Below, in pieces: positions 1 to 5,765 of a DNA stretch of 5,969 nucleotides. A program made the position numbers and the translations under genes. The stretch comes from Clostridiales bacterium (GTDB lineage: Bacteria; Bacillota; Clostridia; Christensenellales; Aristaeellaceae): NCBI GenBank assembly GCA_012512355.1, contig JAAZEI010000192.1, positions 1 to 5,969 on the forward strand, given 5' to 3'. Within the stretch, counting starts at the first letter, position 1; the number at the start of each line of letters is the position of its first letter. The notes below the pieces were generated by a model. That model had not been told where the DNA came from and searched no databases. It saw only the letters and a list, made by a program, of their open reading frames with translations.

Positions 1-204
1 ACGTCGCAGGCCCGATGGTGTTTCTGTGAGCTTTTGCGCAAAGCGAATGAGGCGATTTGTTTTCATATCTACCGCTTCACCCTGGCGGCGAAGCTTGTTT
101 CTGTTGAGCGTTCTCGCAGATGTTTCAGCGGCAGTCAATAAGGCATAAGTTATAAGCAAGATAAACAGAATCACCATAGATAAACCGGATGGGTCAGTTT
201 CCAT
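1..204 (-). CDS. CNNM/CorC-type (DUF21) membrane protein, N-terminal fragment
   Basis: Reading leftward from the ATG at 204-202 gives 68 uninterrupted codons that run off the window edge, so the gene is partial. The protein starts METDPSGLSMVILF, has one hydrophobic helix at about residues 8-26, and continues with TAAETSARTLNRNKLRRQGE at about 24-43. A first helix followed by an A-E-T-S/A motif, then N-R-x-(K/R)-L-R and a glycine, is how the DUF21 (CNNM) transmembrane domain begins. Members usually continue with a CBS-domain pair and a CorC_HlyC domain, and are linked to magnesium or cobalt efflux or resistance. They are often annotated as hemolysin-like, a misleading name. The start is supported by AAAGGGG at 222-216, spaced 11 nt from the ATG, which is rather long. 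The gene is divergent from the operon starting at 347. The family call rests on the N-terminus only; the CBS and CorC domains lie outside the window. Confidence 0.72.
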   Translation of the reverse strand, partial: METDPSGLSMVILFILLITYALLTAAETSARTLNRNKLRRQGEAVDMKTNRLIRFAQKLTETPSGLRR

Positions 205-232
205 TCGTCTATACGCCCCTTTCGTCCCTGTG

Positions 233-240
233 ATTATAGC
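233..240 (-). promoter_or_regulatory. Extended -10 promoter for the CNNM-type gene
   Basis: On the minus strand the sequence TATGCTATAATC carries a perfect TATAAT (238-233) preceded by TGC, which is an extended -10 element. No good -35 hexamer lies 16-18 nt upstream, as is usual for extended -10 promoters. Transcription would start near 226, giving a leader of only about 22 nt before the ATG at 204. Confidence 0.55.
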
Positions 241-283
241 ATATTTTATCCGTCTTAATCTATTTTTAATCAAACATTTACAT

Positions 284-310
284 GCATTTCAGCTATAAAT
301 GCTGTATAAT
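284..310 (+). promoter_or_regulatory. Promoter region of the DUF5685/J-protein operon, with an inverted repeat
   Basis: A perfect TATAAT lies at 305-310 with a predicted start near 317, about 30 nt before the ATG at 347. There is no convincing -35 at 17 nt spacing. Where the -35 and spacer should be, there is a 6-bp inverted repeat, GCATTT (284-289) and AAATGC (297-302), around a 7-nt centre, which could be an operator that compensates for or controls the weak promoter. The promoter placement also argues that the in-frame ATG at 299 lies upstream of the transcript and is not used. Confidence 0.45.
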
Positions 311-346
311 GCCCTTTATTGGATTGACAAAAGAGAGGAGCAAGGC

Positions 347-1165
347 ATGTTTGGTTTTGTAGTTGCAAATTTAGATAAGTTAAACGCAAGCCAGCGCGAG
401 CTATACCAGGCAGTTTACTGCGGCTTATGCCGTGAACTGGGCCTTCGCCACGGACAAATCACCCGCGCTACACTCACCTATGATATGAGTTTCTTAATTT
501 TGCTATTATCATCTCTGGCTGATGAAGAGCCTCACTATGAGCAGTTTCGGTGTCCGATTCATCCCTTAAAAAAACGCAGCTGCTTTACAAGCCGTTTTAC
601 AGCTTATGCTGCGGATATGAACATTATACTCGCTCATGCTCAGCGATTGGATGACTGGGAAGACGATAAGAATGTCCTGTCGCTCTCGCAGGCGAAACTT
701 CTCAAGCACGCTGCCATGAAGGCCAGAGAAAAATACACCAGACAAGTTATTGGAATTGATGAATGCCTTCAAACTTTGTCAATGATGGAGAATGATGATG
801 TCGCCAACCCGGATTTGCCTGCCAATGTATTTGGAAACTTGCTGTCTGAAATATTTGTCCCCGATGAGCAGATGCCAAAAGCCGCTGCGCTGCATGATTT
901 CGGTTTCGCTTTGGGGCGGTTTATTTATATCATGGACGCCGCAGTTGACCTGGTGGATGACCTCAAAAAGAAGCGCTATAATCCATTGATTTCAATACCC
1001 AGCGCCCAGCACGAAGATATCCTGCGTCTTCAGATGGCGCAAACCGCCGCCTGCTTTGACCGGCTTGAAGTACAGCGCAATGAGGAGATACTTGAAAACA
1101 TATTATACTCAGGTGTATGGACCAAATTCTCCGCTAAATTTCATAAGGAGGTAAGCCAGGCATGA
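347..1165 (+). CDS. DUF5685-like helical protein with Cys cluster and two Asp-rich motifs
   Basis: A 272-residue protein of unknown function that resembles the DUF5685 family of Clostridia. The opening MFGFVVANLDKL, followed by the YCGLC motif (Y24, C25, C28) and a TYD at 44-46, is characteristic. The start at 347 is chosen over the in-frame ATG at 299 because GAGAGGAG at 333-340 sits 6 nt before it and the likely promoter lies at 305-310. C25xxC28, C69xxH72 and C79 could bind a metal. Two acidic motifs, DDWEDD (102-107) and DxxxDxxDD followed by LKKKRYNPL (197-214), recall the paired aspartate motifs of squalene/phytoene-synthase-like all-helical enzymes; that similarity is my inference. No signal peptide or clear membrane segment is seen, so it is probably cytoplasmic. 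Its stop overlaps the J-protein start (ATGA, 1162-1165), so the two are probably translationally coupled. No known reaction can be assigned. Confidence 0.75.
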   Translation: MFGFVVANLDKLNASQRELYQAVYCGLCRELGLRHGQITRATLTYDMSFLILLLSSLADEEPHYEQFRCPIHPLKKRSCFTSRFTAYAADMNIILAHAQRLDDWEDDKNVLSLSQAKLLKHAAMKAREKYTRQVIGIDECLQTLSMMENDDVANPDLPANVFGNLLSEIFVPDEQMPKAAALHDFGFALGRFIYIMDAAVDLVDDLKKKRYNPLISIPSAQHEDILRLQMAQTAACFDRLEVQRNEEILENILYSGVWTKFSAKFHKEVSQA

Positions 1166-1836
1166 AAGATCCCTATGAAGTGTTGGGTATACCTCGCACA
1201 GCCAGCAAAACAGAGGTCACCGAAACATACCGTAAATTAGCAAAAAAATTTCACCCTGATCTCAACCCCAATGATAAAAACGCGCAAAGCAAAATGGCAG
1301 AAATAAACGTTGCCTACGAAGAGATCAAATCCGGCCGCGCAGAATATACTGACTATTCGCGGCCAAACGCAGGCTCCGCGCAGCGGAGTAACCCCTACCA
1401 GGGCTATGGTCAGTATGGCGGGGGCTATAACCCATTTGAAGAGTTTTTCCGCGGAGCTTATAGCACCAATACCCAGCAGCGCTATGCGCAGCCGCCAAAG
1501 AATGACAAATTTGATCCGGTCAGACAATATATCAATGCTTTGCGCTACAGCGAAGCGCTTTATGCGCTCAGCCAAATTCAGGAACGAAGCGGCCAGTGGT
1601 ATTACTTGAGCGCCATCGCCAACTATGGCAGCGGCAATACGGTCACCGCCATGCAGCATATTGATTTGGCACTCAAATTGGAGCCCGCAAACAGAGAGTA
1701 CATGAGCATCAAACAGCAAATGACCTCAGGATCTCAAGCTTATACAACAAGACAGCGGGGCTTTGGGATTCCCAACATGGGCATCAATCCGCTTTGCTTG
1801 GGCCTTTGCCTGATGCGCCTTTGCTGCAGGTGTTAA
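1162..1836 (+). CDS. J-domain (DnaJ-like) co-chaperone with helical-repeat C-terminus and Cys-rich tail
   Basis: A 224-residue protein. Residues 3-63 form a J domain: DPYEVLGI at the start, a basic helix II (YRKLAKKF) and the HPD signature at 31-33, which stimulates DnaK ATP hydrolysis. Residues 67-115 are a Gly/Tyr/Asn/Gln-rich flexible linker. Residues 117-187 look like a TPR-type helical region (ALRYSEALYALSQI, then WYYLSAIANYGSGN and HIDLALKLEP). The tail (190-224) ends in hydrophobic, cysteine-rich residues with C212, C216, C221, C222 and C224. It lacks the zinc-finger and C-terminal substrate domains of true DnaJ, so it is a specialised J-protein whose client may be the overlapping DUF5685-like protein. 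AAGGAGG at 1145-1151, 10 nt upstream and inside the previous gene, supports the start. Confidence 0.9.
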   Translation: MKDPYEVLGIPRTASKTEVTETYRKLAKKFHPDLNPNDKNAQSKMAEINVAYEEIKSGRAEYTDYSRPNAGSAQRSNPYQGYGQYGGGYNPFEEFFRGAYSTNTQQRYAQPPKNDKFDPVRQYINALRYSEALYALSQIQERSGQWYYLSAIANYGSGNTVTAMQHIDLALKLEPANREYMSIKQQMTSGSQAYTTRQRGFGIPNMGINPLCLGLCLMRLCCRC

Positions 1837-1854
1837 TAGAAAGGTAGCTTCTCA

Positions 1855-2265
1855 ATGAACAAATGGAAGTATAAATTGGCGGTGTGGATGCAAGGCCGCT
1901 ATGGCATGGACAGGCTTTATAAGGGTTTGCTGTTTCTGTATATTTTTCTCATTGCTCTTAACCTGTTCCTGCGTTCAACCTTTTTGATGACACTGTCCCT
2001 TTTGTTAGTTGTCTTTGCTATGTTTCGAGTTTTTTCAAAGCAAATAGCAAAACGCTCTACTGAAAACCAGCGATACATCGCCTTTATTGATCCGCTCAAA
2101 AAGAAAGCCATGCTGACCTTCAACCGCGTCAGGGAGTATAAAACCCATCGTTATCGCACTTGTCCCCATTGCCACACCTCGTGGCGGCTAAAGAAGAAAA
2201 TAGGGACCATGACCATCACTTGTCCCAAGTGCCACACAACTTCGCAAGTCACGATTAAAAGATAG
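1855..2265 (+). CDS. Small two-helix membrane protein with C-terminal zinc ribbon
   Basis: A 136-residue protein that I recognise as a type but cannot name. A basic N-terminus with GRYGMDRLYKGL (14-25) precedes two hydrophobic segments at about 24-40 and 42-58. A basic linker (61-100) leads to a zinc ribbon, with CPHC at 103-106 and CPKC at 123-126, probably binding one zinc ion. With two helices and a positive N-terminus, both ends are predicted in the cytoplasm. Similar small membrane zinc-ribbon proteins are common in Firmicutes and mostly uncharacterised. It lies 18 nt after the J-protein stop, with AGAAAGG at 1838-1844 as a modest ribosome binding site. It is the last gene of the operon, and its context suggests a membrane partner of the two upstream proteins. 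Confidence 0.8.
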   Translation: MNKWKYKLAVWMQGRYGMDRLYKGLLFLYIFLIALNLFLRSTFLMTLSLLLVVFAMFRVFSKQIAKRSTENQRYIAFIDPLKKKAMLTFNRVREYKTHRYRTCPHCHTSWRLKKKIGTMTITCPKCHTTSQVTIKR

Positions 2266-2374
2266 CGTATACTTTTGACAAGGGGCGGGTCATCTCACAT
2301 AACCAAAGCTTCATCCCAGCATACCATGTGCTAAATAGTGATTTTTCGTATTTTACAGCATAATATAACCAATT

Positions 2375-2403
2375 AAAAAACCGGGTATCACCCGGATTTT
2401 TTT
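2375..2403. terminator. Bidirectional intrinsic terminator between convergent operons
   Basis: A perfect 6-bp GC-rich stem, CCGGGT (2381-2386) and ACCCGG (2390-2395), closes a 3-nt ATC loop. It has six A residues on the left (2375-2380) and seven T residues on the right (2397-2403), so each strand sees a hairpin followed by a U-tract. It lies about 110 nt after the plus-strand operon and 6 nt after the stop of the minus-strand operon. Confidence 0.88.
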
Positions 2404-2408
2404 GACCT

Positions 2409-3326
2409 TTATAAACCAACCAAATCTTTCAGGCGATCCCACACAGTCTTTGTGTCTTCCTGGGTTTTTATTTCCTCAGGCTCCTGCTGCGGTATTGGGA
2501 TGCCCTGCAGCATCATGACAAATTGCAAAGAGTCGGTTTGATTGCGCTCATCCATAAAGGACGGGCTGGATCCGCCCTGCATAGCTTTGAGAAAATTCTC
2601 CATCAAGCCCCCTACTGCGTTTTCCAGAGGAGAGCCTGCAAGAGCCTTCTTGGCAACATCTTTGTACATCTGGGTGTCCATCGCCATTTTGATGCCTGCC
2701 GCCTGGAGGTCGAGTGTCTGGAAGTTTTTTATGGCTGTATTCACCGTATAGGTGGCTTCCTGACCCGGCAGTAATATGAAGCTGAGCTGGATGTTTCCAC
2801 CAGCCCAGGCCATTGTCGCCTTTTCTGAAGTCACATGAAAGCTATGGTCCCCATCCAGGGTAAGTGTGGCCTGCAGCGTAATTGCCTCTGTGTATGCTTC
2901 AAAACCCTTTTCGGGCTTGATATTCAGAATAATCTCAAGCTGGCCGTTTTCACCCAGAAGCGCCTGCGGGGTGATCTCTTCCCCATCCAGCCTGTATTTC
3001 AAAGTGATTTGCCAGGGCAGACGCAGGTCATCGGGAATTCCTTCATAAAAGAAACGGCCTGGCTGGACATTAAAGCGCACCGCATCATCCTCGTAGGAAA
3101 ACTCTTGCGCCATTCCCAGCTGCTGAACTTCCCGATATTTGCCGTAATCTACCACTTGGCTCTGTTGATCTGATTCAAATCCGTTGACAACGAATAAATG
3201 TTCAACCTCACCTTCTGCTGTAAGTTTAGCATAAACGATTTCGCTTTTTATCACCTCTGCAGCGGCATTCAGCGAGAAGATGATGAGTATAAAAATCAGG
3301 AGAAACAGATGTTTTTTTTGTTTCAT
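2409..3326 (-). CDS. Secreted partner protein of the MMPL transporter (YhgE/heptad-repeat-related family)
   Basis: A 305-residue exported protein. A basic start (MKQKKH) and a hydrophobic core at 7-19 precede an A-x-A cleavage site after about residue 23; there is no lipobox cysteine. The mature part reads like the conserved extracellular protein often encoded beside MMPL permeases in Firmicutes: EIVYAKLTAEGEVEHLFVVN (29-48), VDYGKY, then FFYEG, LPWQI and YRLDGEEI, followed by beta-rich sequence. It lacks the repeated Leu-x-x-Gly heptad region and the C-terminal membrane anchor of longer relatives, and ends in an acidic, Pro-rich stretch and an amphipathic helix (VWDRLKDLVGL). The start overlaps the MMPL stop by ATGA (3326-3323), with AGAGGA 8 nt upstream, so the pair is coupled. 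Its exact role is unknown; it probably assists or gates the transporter at the outer face of the membrane. Confidence 0.72.
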   Translation of the reverse strand: MKQKKHLFLLIFILIIFSLNAAAEVIKSEIVYAKLTAEGEVEHLFVVNGFESDQQSQVVDYGKYREVQQLGMAQEFSYEDDAVRFNVQPGRFFYEGIPDDLRLPWQITLKYRLDGEEITPQALLGENGQLEIILNIKPEKGFEAYTEAITLQATLTLDGDHSFHVTSEKATMAWAGGNIQLSFILLPGQEATYTVNTAIKNFQTLDLQAAGIKMAMDTQMYKDVAKKALAGSPLENAVGGLMENFLKAMQGGSSPSFMDERNQTDSLQFVMMLQGIPIPQQEPEEIKTQEDTKTVWDRLKDLVGL

Positions 3327-5368
3327 GGTGTATTTCCTCTTTTTCTGATGGTTGTTTTTTGAATCACCTTGTCAAACCAACTAAGCATTTGCGGCAGTAC
3401 GAACAGCACCATGAAACCTGAAATAGCAGCGCCTCTTCCAATAATCAGGCCCATTTGGCTGATGATGCCATTTTCATGCAGCACGATGCCAAGTGCGTAT
3501 CCGGCTATGGTTAAAATTGAAGCGGATGTCAGGATAGAACCTGCGGACGCTGTGAAAGCAAAGGCTGCTGCCTCGCGTTTTGGCAAGGTTCTGCGCCCTT
3601 CCAGGTAGCGCTGTGACAGCAGAATGCCATAGTCGATGGTAGCACCCAACTGCACAGATGATACGATCTGATAGCCGATATAATTCATGCTGTCGCCCGA
3701 GAAATACGGGATTCCCATGTTCAGCCAAATGGACCCCTCAATGACAAAAAGTAAAATCAAGGGAAGGGCCACACTCTTGAAATTAATCAGGAGGATGATG
3801 CCGATGGCCAGCATGCCGGCTAAGAGCACGCGGAGATTATCATGGGTAATGGTGTTTTTTAAATCAAAATTTACTGCGCTTTCACCAAGTAAATGCGTTT
3901 CATCCGGATAGAACTGCGATGCAGTGGTCCTCAGGGTGTTCACCAATTCGAAAGCTTCGGGGCTTTCATCAGCGGTATTGACCGTAAGAATCATTCTGGC
4001 GTACTGGCCTTCCCTGAACTGCTCCTGCGCCTCTTCGGGTAATATTTGAGAGGGTATCTCAATACCCACAGTCTGAGGATAGGACAGAACATTCACAACA
4101 TTTGGAATGCTGTTGAGAGCCTGGCTCAGCTGTGCTTCGCGGCTTCTGTCACCTCTTGGAACCAGCAAAATCATCGACATGTTCTGGCCAAACTTATTTT
4201 CAATCGCCTTTTGATCCAGATTGGCTCTGGAATCCTCGCTGTGCATGCCGCCGCTTCCGTAAATAAACGTATTGCGCTGCTGAGCAATGAAGGCAAGAGG
4301 CAATAGCAGCAATAGTATGATGGCAATAGGTGCCCCGCGGCGAATGACAGCCTTTCCCGCACGTTTAAAAGAGGGCATAAAGCTGCGATGAGCTGTTTTG
4401 TCTATCCATTTGGAGAAGACGACTGTTACAGCGGGCAGTACAACCATCACGCTGATATAGCTGAGTATGACACCCTTGGCCAGCACAATGCCCATATCCG
4501 GCCCTATGCCGAAATCCATCAGCATGAGGGCTAAAAAGCCCGCGATCGTCGTCATCGCTGAGGAGAAGATGGCCGAAGCCGAATGTTCAATGGCTTTCCT
4601 CATGGCTTCCGGGGTAGGGAGACCTTCGTCTCTAAATTCGCTGAAGCGATGCAGAAGAAACACTGCGTAATCAATGGACACAGCCAGCTGCAGCACCGCG
4701 GATGAAGCCTGGGTTACAAATGAAACGCTGCTTCTGAAAACGTTGGTGCCTTCATTGACCAAAACAGCGACTCCGATAACAATTAGAAATAGCAGTGGCT
4801 CCGCCCAATGACGCGTCGCCAGGAATAAAATGACAAGACATAAAGGCACCACGTATAGGATGATGGACGCGACCTGTTTAAGTGTCTCGTTGACCATATC
4901 AGCCTGATCAGAAGCCTCTCCTTTGAGCAATGCGTTTGGATAGCTGTCTCTGATTTTCAGCACAGTGCTGCTCTGCGCTTCTTGTTCGACAGTGACCTGG
5001 TAGAGCGGCCCATCCTGATAAAAAGATGACACCATATCGCCATCGAGCACTTCAAAAGGCTGCGCGCGCAAATCCGCTGCATCATCCAGCCACAGTACAT
5101 CACTGATTCCCTCAATTTCCATCAGTAATTTCTTCTCCTGAATGGCCTGCTGAGGAGACAGGCCGGGGAGATAAATCTGCAAATTGGGCAGCACCGTTTG
5201 AATTGCATTCATCGCTTTGCTTGAGGGCACCTCTTGGGGCAAATAGGATGCAAGATCATAGTTAACAGTCACCAGCTGCATTAAAAAAACGCTTAAAACA
5301 CAGGCTAATACTGTTATGATTAAAATACTTTTGCGATGGCGTATAATCGCCTCGCTGAAATGTTTCAT
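3323..5368 (-). CDS. MMPL/RND-superfamily membrane transporter
   Basis: A 681-residue permease with the classic duplicated layout: one helix (about 14-33), a large outer loop (34-165), five helices (about 166-318), a cytoplasmic linker, then the same pattern again (helix about 345-363, loop to 510, five helices about 512-662). Each half carries the conserved Asp-Tyr pair in the middle of its fourth helix, SIDYAVFLLHRF (D233, Y234) and ATIDYGILLSQRY (D579, Y580), expected for proton-driven transport. The first loop begins VNYDLASYLPQEVPSSKAM and contains VLWLDDAADL (91-100), typical of the Firmicutes group of these proteins. Both halves look intact. AAGGAGG at 5379-5373, 4 nt before the ATG, sets the start. 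It heads an operon with the secreted partner. The substrate (lipid, peptide or toxic compound) cannot be told from sequence, and no regulator gene is adjacent within the window. Confidence 0.9.
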   Translation of the reverse strand: MKHFSEAIIRHRKSILIITVLACVLSVFLMQLVTVNYDLASYLPQEVPSSKAMNAIQTVLPNLQIYLPGLSPQQAIQEKKLLMEIEGISDVLWLDDAADLRAQPFEVLDGDMVSSFYQDGPLYQVTVEQEAQSSTVLKIRDSYPNALLKGEASDQADMVNETLKQVASIILYVVPLCLVILFLATRHWAEPLLFLIVIGVAVLVNEGTNVFRSSVSFVTQASSAVLQLAVSIDYAVFLLHRFSEFRDEGLPTPEAMRKAIEHSASAIFSSAMTTIAGFLALMLMDFGIGPDMGIVLAKGVILSYISVMVVLPAVTVVFSKWIDKTAHRSFMPSFKRAGKAVIRRGAPIAIILLLLLPLAFIAQQRNTFIYGSGGMHSEDSRANLDQKAIENKFGQNMSMILLVPRGDRSREAQLSQALNSIPNVVNVLSYPQTVGIEIPSQILPEEAQEQFREGQYARMILTVNTADESPEAFELVNTLRTTASQFYPDETHLLGESAVNFDLKNTITHDNLRVLLAGMLAIGIILLINFKSVALPLILLFVIEGSIWLNMGIPYFSGDSMNYIGYQIVSSVQLGATIDYGILLSQRYLEGRRTLPKREAAAFAFTASAGSILTSASILTIAGYALGIVLHENGIISQMGLIIGRGAAISGFMVLFVLPQMLSWFDKVIQKTTIRKRGNTP

Positions 5369-5400
5369 TGGGCCTCCTTATCCTCTTGGCCCACAGGCCA
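5369..5400 (-). promoter_or_regulatory. MMPL leader with two competing hairpins at the ribosome binding site
   Basis: In the transcript, UGGCC (5400-5396) can pair with GGCCA (5391-5387) around a UGUG loop. Alternatively, UGGGCC (5393-5388) can pair perfectly with GGCCCA (5374-5369), which ties up the last two G residues of the AAGGAGG site and places the rest in a 13-nt loop. The two stems share bases 5388-5391, so only one can form at a time. Switch behaviour is an inference. Confidence 0.35.
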
Positions 5401-5417
5401 GGGTTTCAATACCTTAC

Positions 5418-5457
5418 AGTATAGCAGATATCATTCTACCCTGCTGACCGTCTGCTA
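5418..5457 (-). promoter_or_regulatory. Extended -10 promoter of the MMPL operon with inverted repeat
   Basis: On the minus strand, TGCTATACT gives an extended -10 (hexamer 5423-5418, TG at 5426-5425). The start would be near 5411, making a leader of about 42 nt. No consensus -35 is present. The inverted repeat TAGCAGA (5422-5428) and TCTGCTA (5451-5457), separated by 22 nt, overlaps the -10, and a third CTGCTGA lies between the arms at 5441-5447. This fits a repressor or activator site, but no regulator is identified. Confidence 0.45.
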
Positions 5458-5670
5458 AAAAGATACATAAAATACACAGCTCTCAGACAAATACAGAGAC
5501 CATAAAATCACTGAAAACGCCTTTTTATGAAGATATAATTTATTTTGTCATAATTTTCCCCTCGAATCATGAATCAGTGCTTTTTTCATCAAGAATCAGT
5601 CATTCATTTCTTGGATCTGTAGAAGTATTGCATATGAGACATCAATAACCAGTTTATTTTATTCAAATCC
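5458..5670. other. AT-rich intergenic stretch without a gene
   Basis: This is the central part of the gap between the divergent MMPL operon and rpsF. I find no credible ORF or RNA gene on either strand. It holds a possible weak second plus-strand promoter (CTGAAA at 5511-5516, 17 nt, TATAAT at 5534-5539), and three direct GAATCA copies starting at 5564, 5571 and 5593, the last two being GAATCAGT. The rest is AT-rich spacer. Confidence 0.5.
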
Positions 5671-5699
5671 TTGCAAAGTCAAAAGATACTCTGTATAAT
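5671..5699 (+). promoter_or_regulatory. rpsF operon promoter
   Basis: TTGCAA at 5671-5676 and a perfect TATAAT at 5694-5699 are separated by exactly 17 nt, giving a strong vegetative-sigma promoter. Transcription should start near 5706, leaving a leader of about 60 nt before rpsF. Confidence 0.8.
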
Positions 5700-5705
5700 T
5701 AATTT

Positions 5706-5765
5706 TCGGCACATCCTTGCGCCACGCAAGACTTGGCGCCATAGGTCCATGAGGAGGTGAAAGGT
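5706..5765 (+). promoter_or_regulatory. Structured rpsF leader and ribosome binding site; possible autoregulatory element
   Basis: The leader contains a perfect hairpin, CTTGCG (5716-5721) and CGCAAG (5725-5730) with a CCA loop. GGC at 5708-5710 can pair with GCC at 5738-5740 as an outer stem. A competing stem, GCGCCA (5719-5724) with TGGCGC (5734-5739), is also possible. AGGAGGTGA at 5752-5760 is a near-perfect ribosome binding site. Many bacteria have an rpsF leader bound by the S6:S18 complex; this may be such an element, but the CCG trinucleotide expected of that motif is not visible here. Confidence 0.45.

Noticed and set aside
324..329. TTGACA just before the start codon at 347
   Set aside because: A promoter here would start inside the gene, and there is no TATAAT-like element 17 nt downstream, so it is probably a chance match in the leader.
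299..346. In-frame upstream ATG at 299 that would extend the DUF5685-like protein by 16 residues
   Set aside because: It has no ribosome binding site and lies upstream of the likely TATAAT at 305-310. The ATG at 347 has GAGAGGAG at ideal spacing, and the family normally begins at MFG.
1237..1719. Long 160-codon minus-strand ORF opposite the J-protein gene
   Set aside because: It is antisense to a clear J-domain gene, has no recognisable family or ribosome site, and its composition reflects the codon bias of the opposite strand.
3369..4670. Several plus-strand ORFs of 67-86 codons opposite the MMPL gene
   Set aside because: They are shadows of the conserved MMPL reading frame with no protein similarity I recognise and no operon-like arrangement.
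5506..5568. Minus-strand 20-codon ORF in the intergenic region beginning MIRGENYDK
   Set aside because: It is very short, has no ribosome binding site before its ATG and shows no recognisable peptide features.
5656..5682. Minus-strand promoter-like pair TTGACT (5682-5677) and TAAAAT (5661-5656) overlapping the rpsF -35 region
   Set aside because: The spacer is only 15 nt and the region is AT-rich. The extended -10 at 5423-5418 is a better MMPL promoter, though a minor divergent promoter cannot be excluded.
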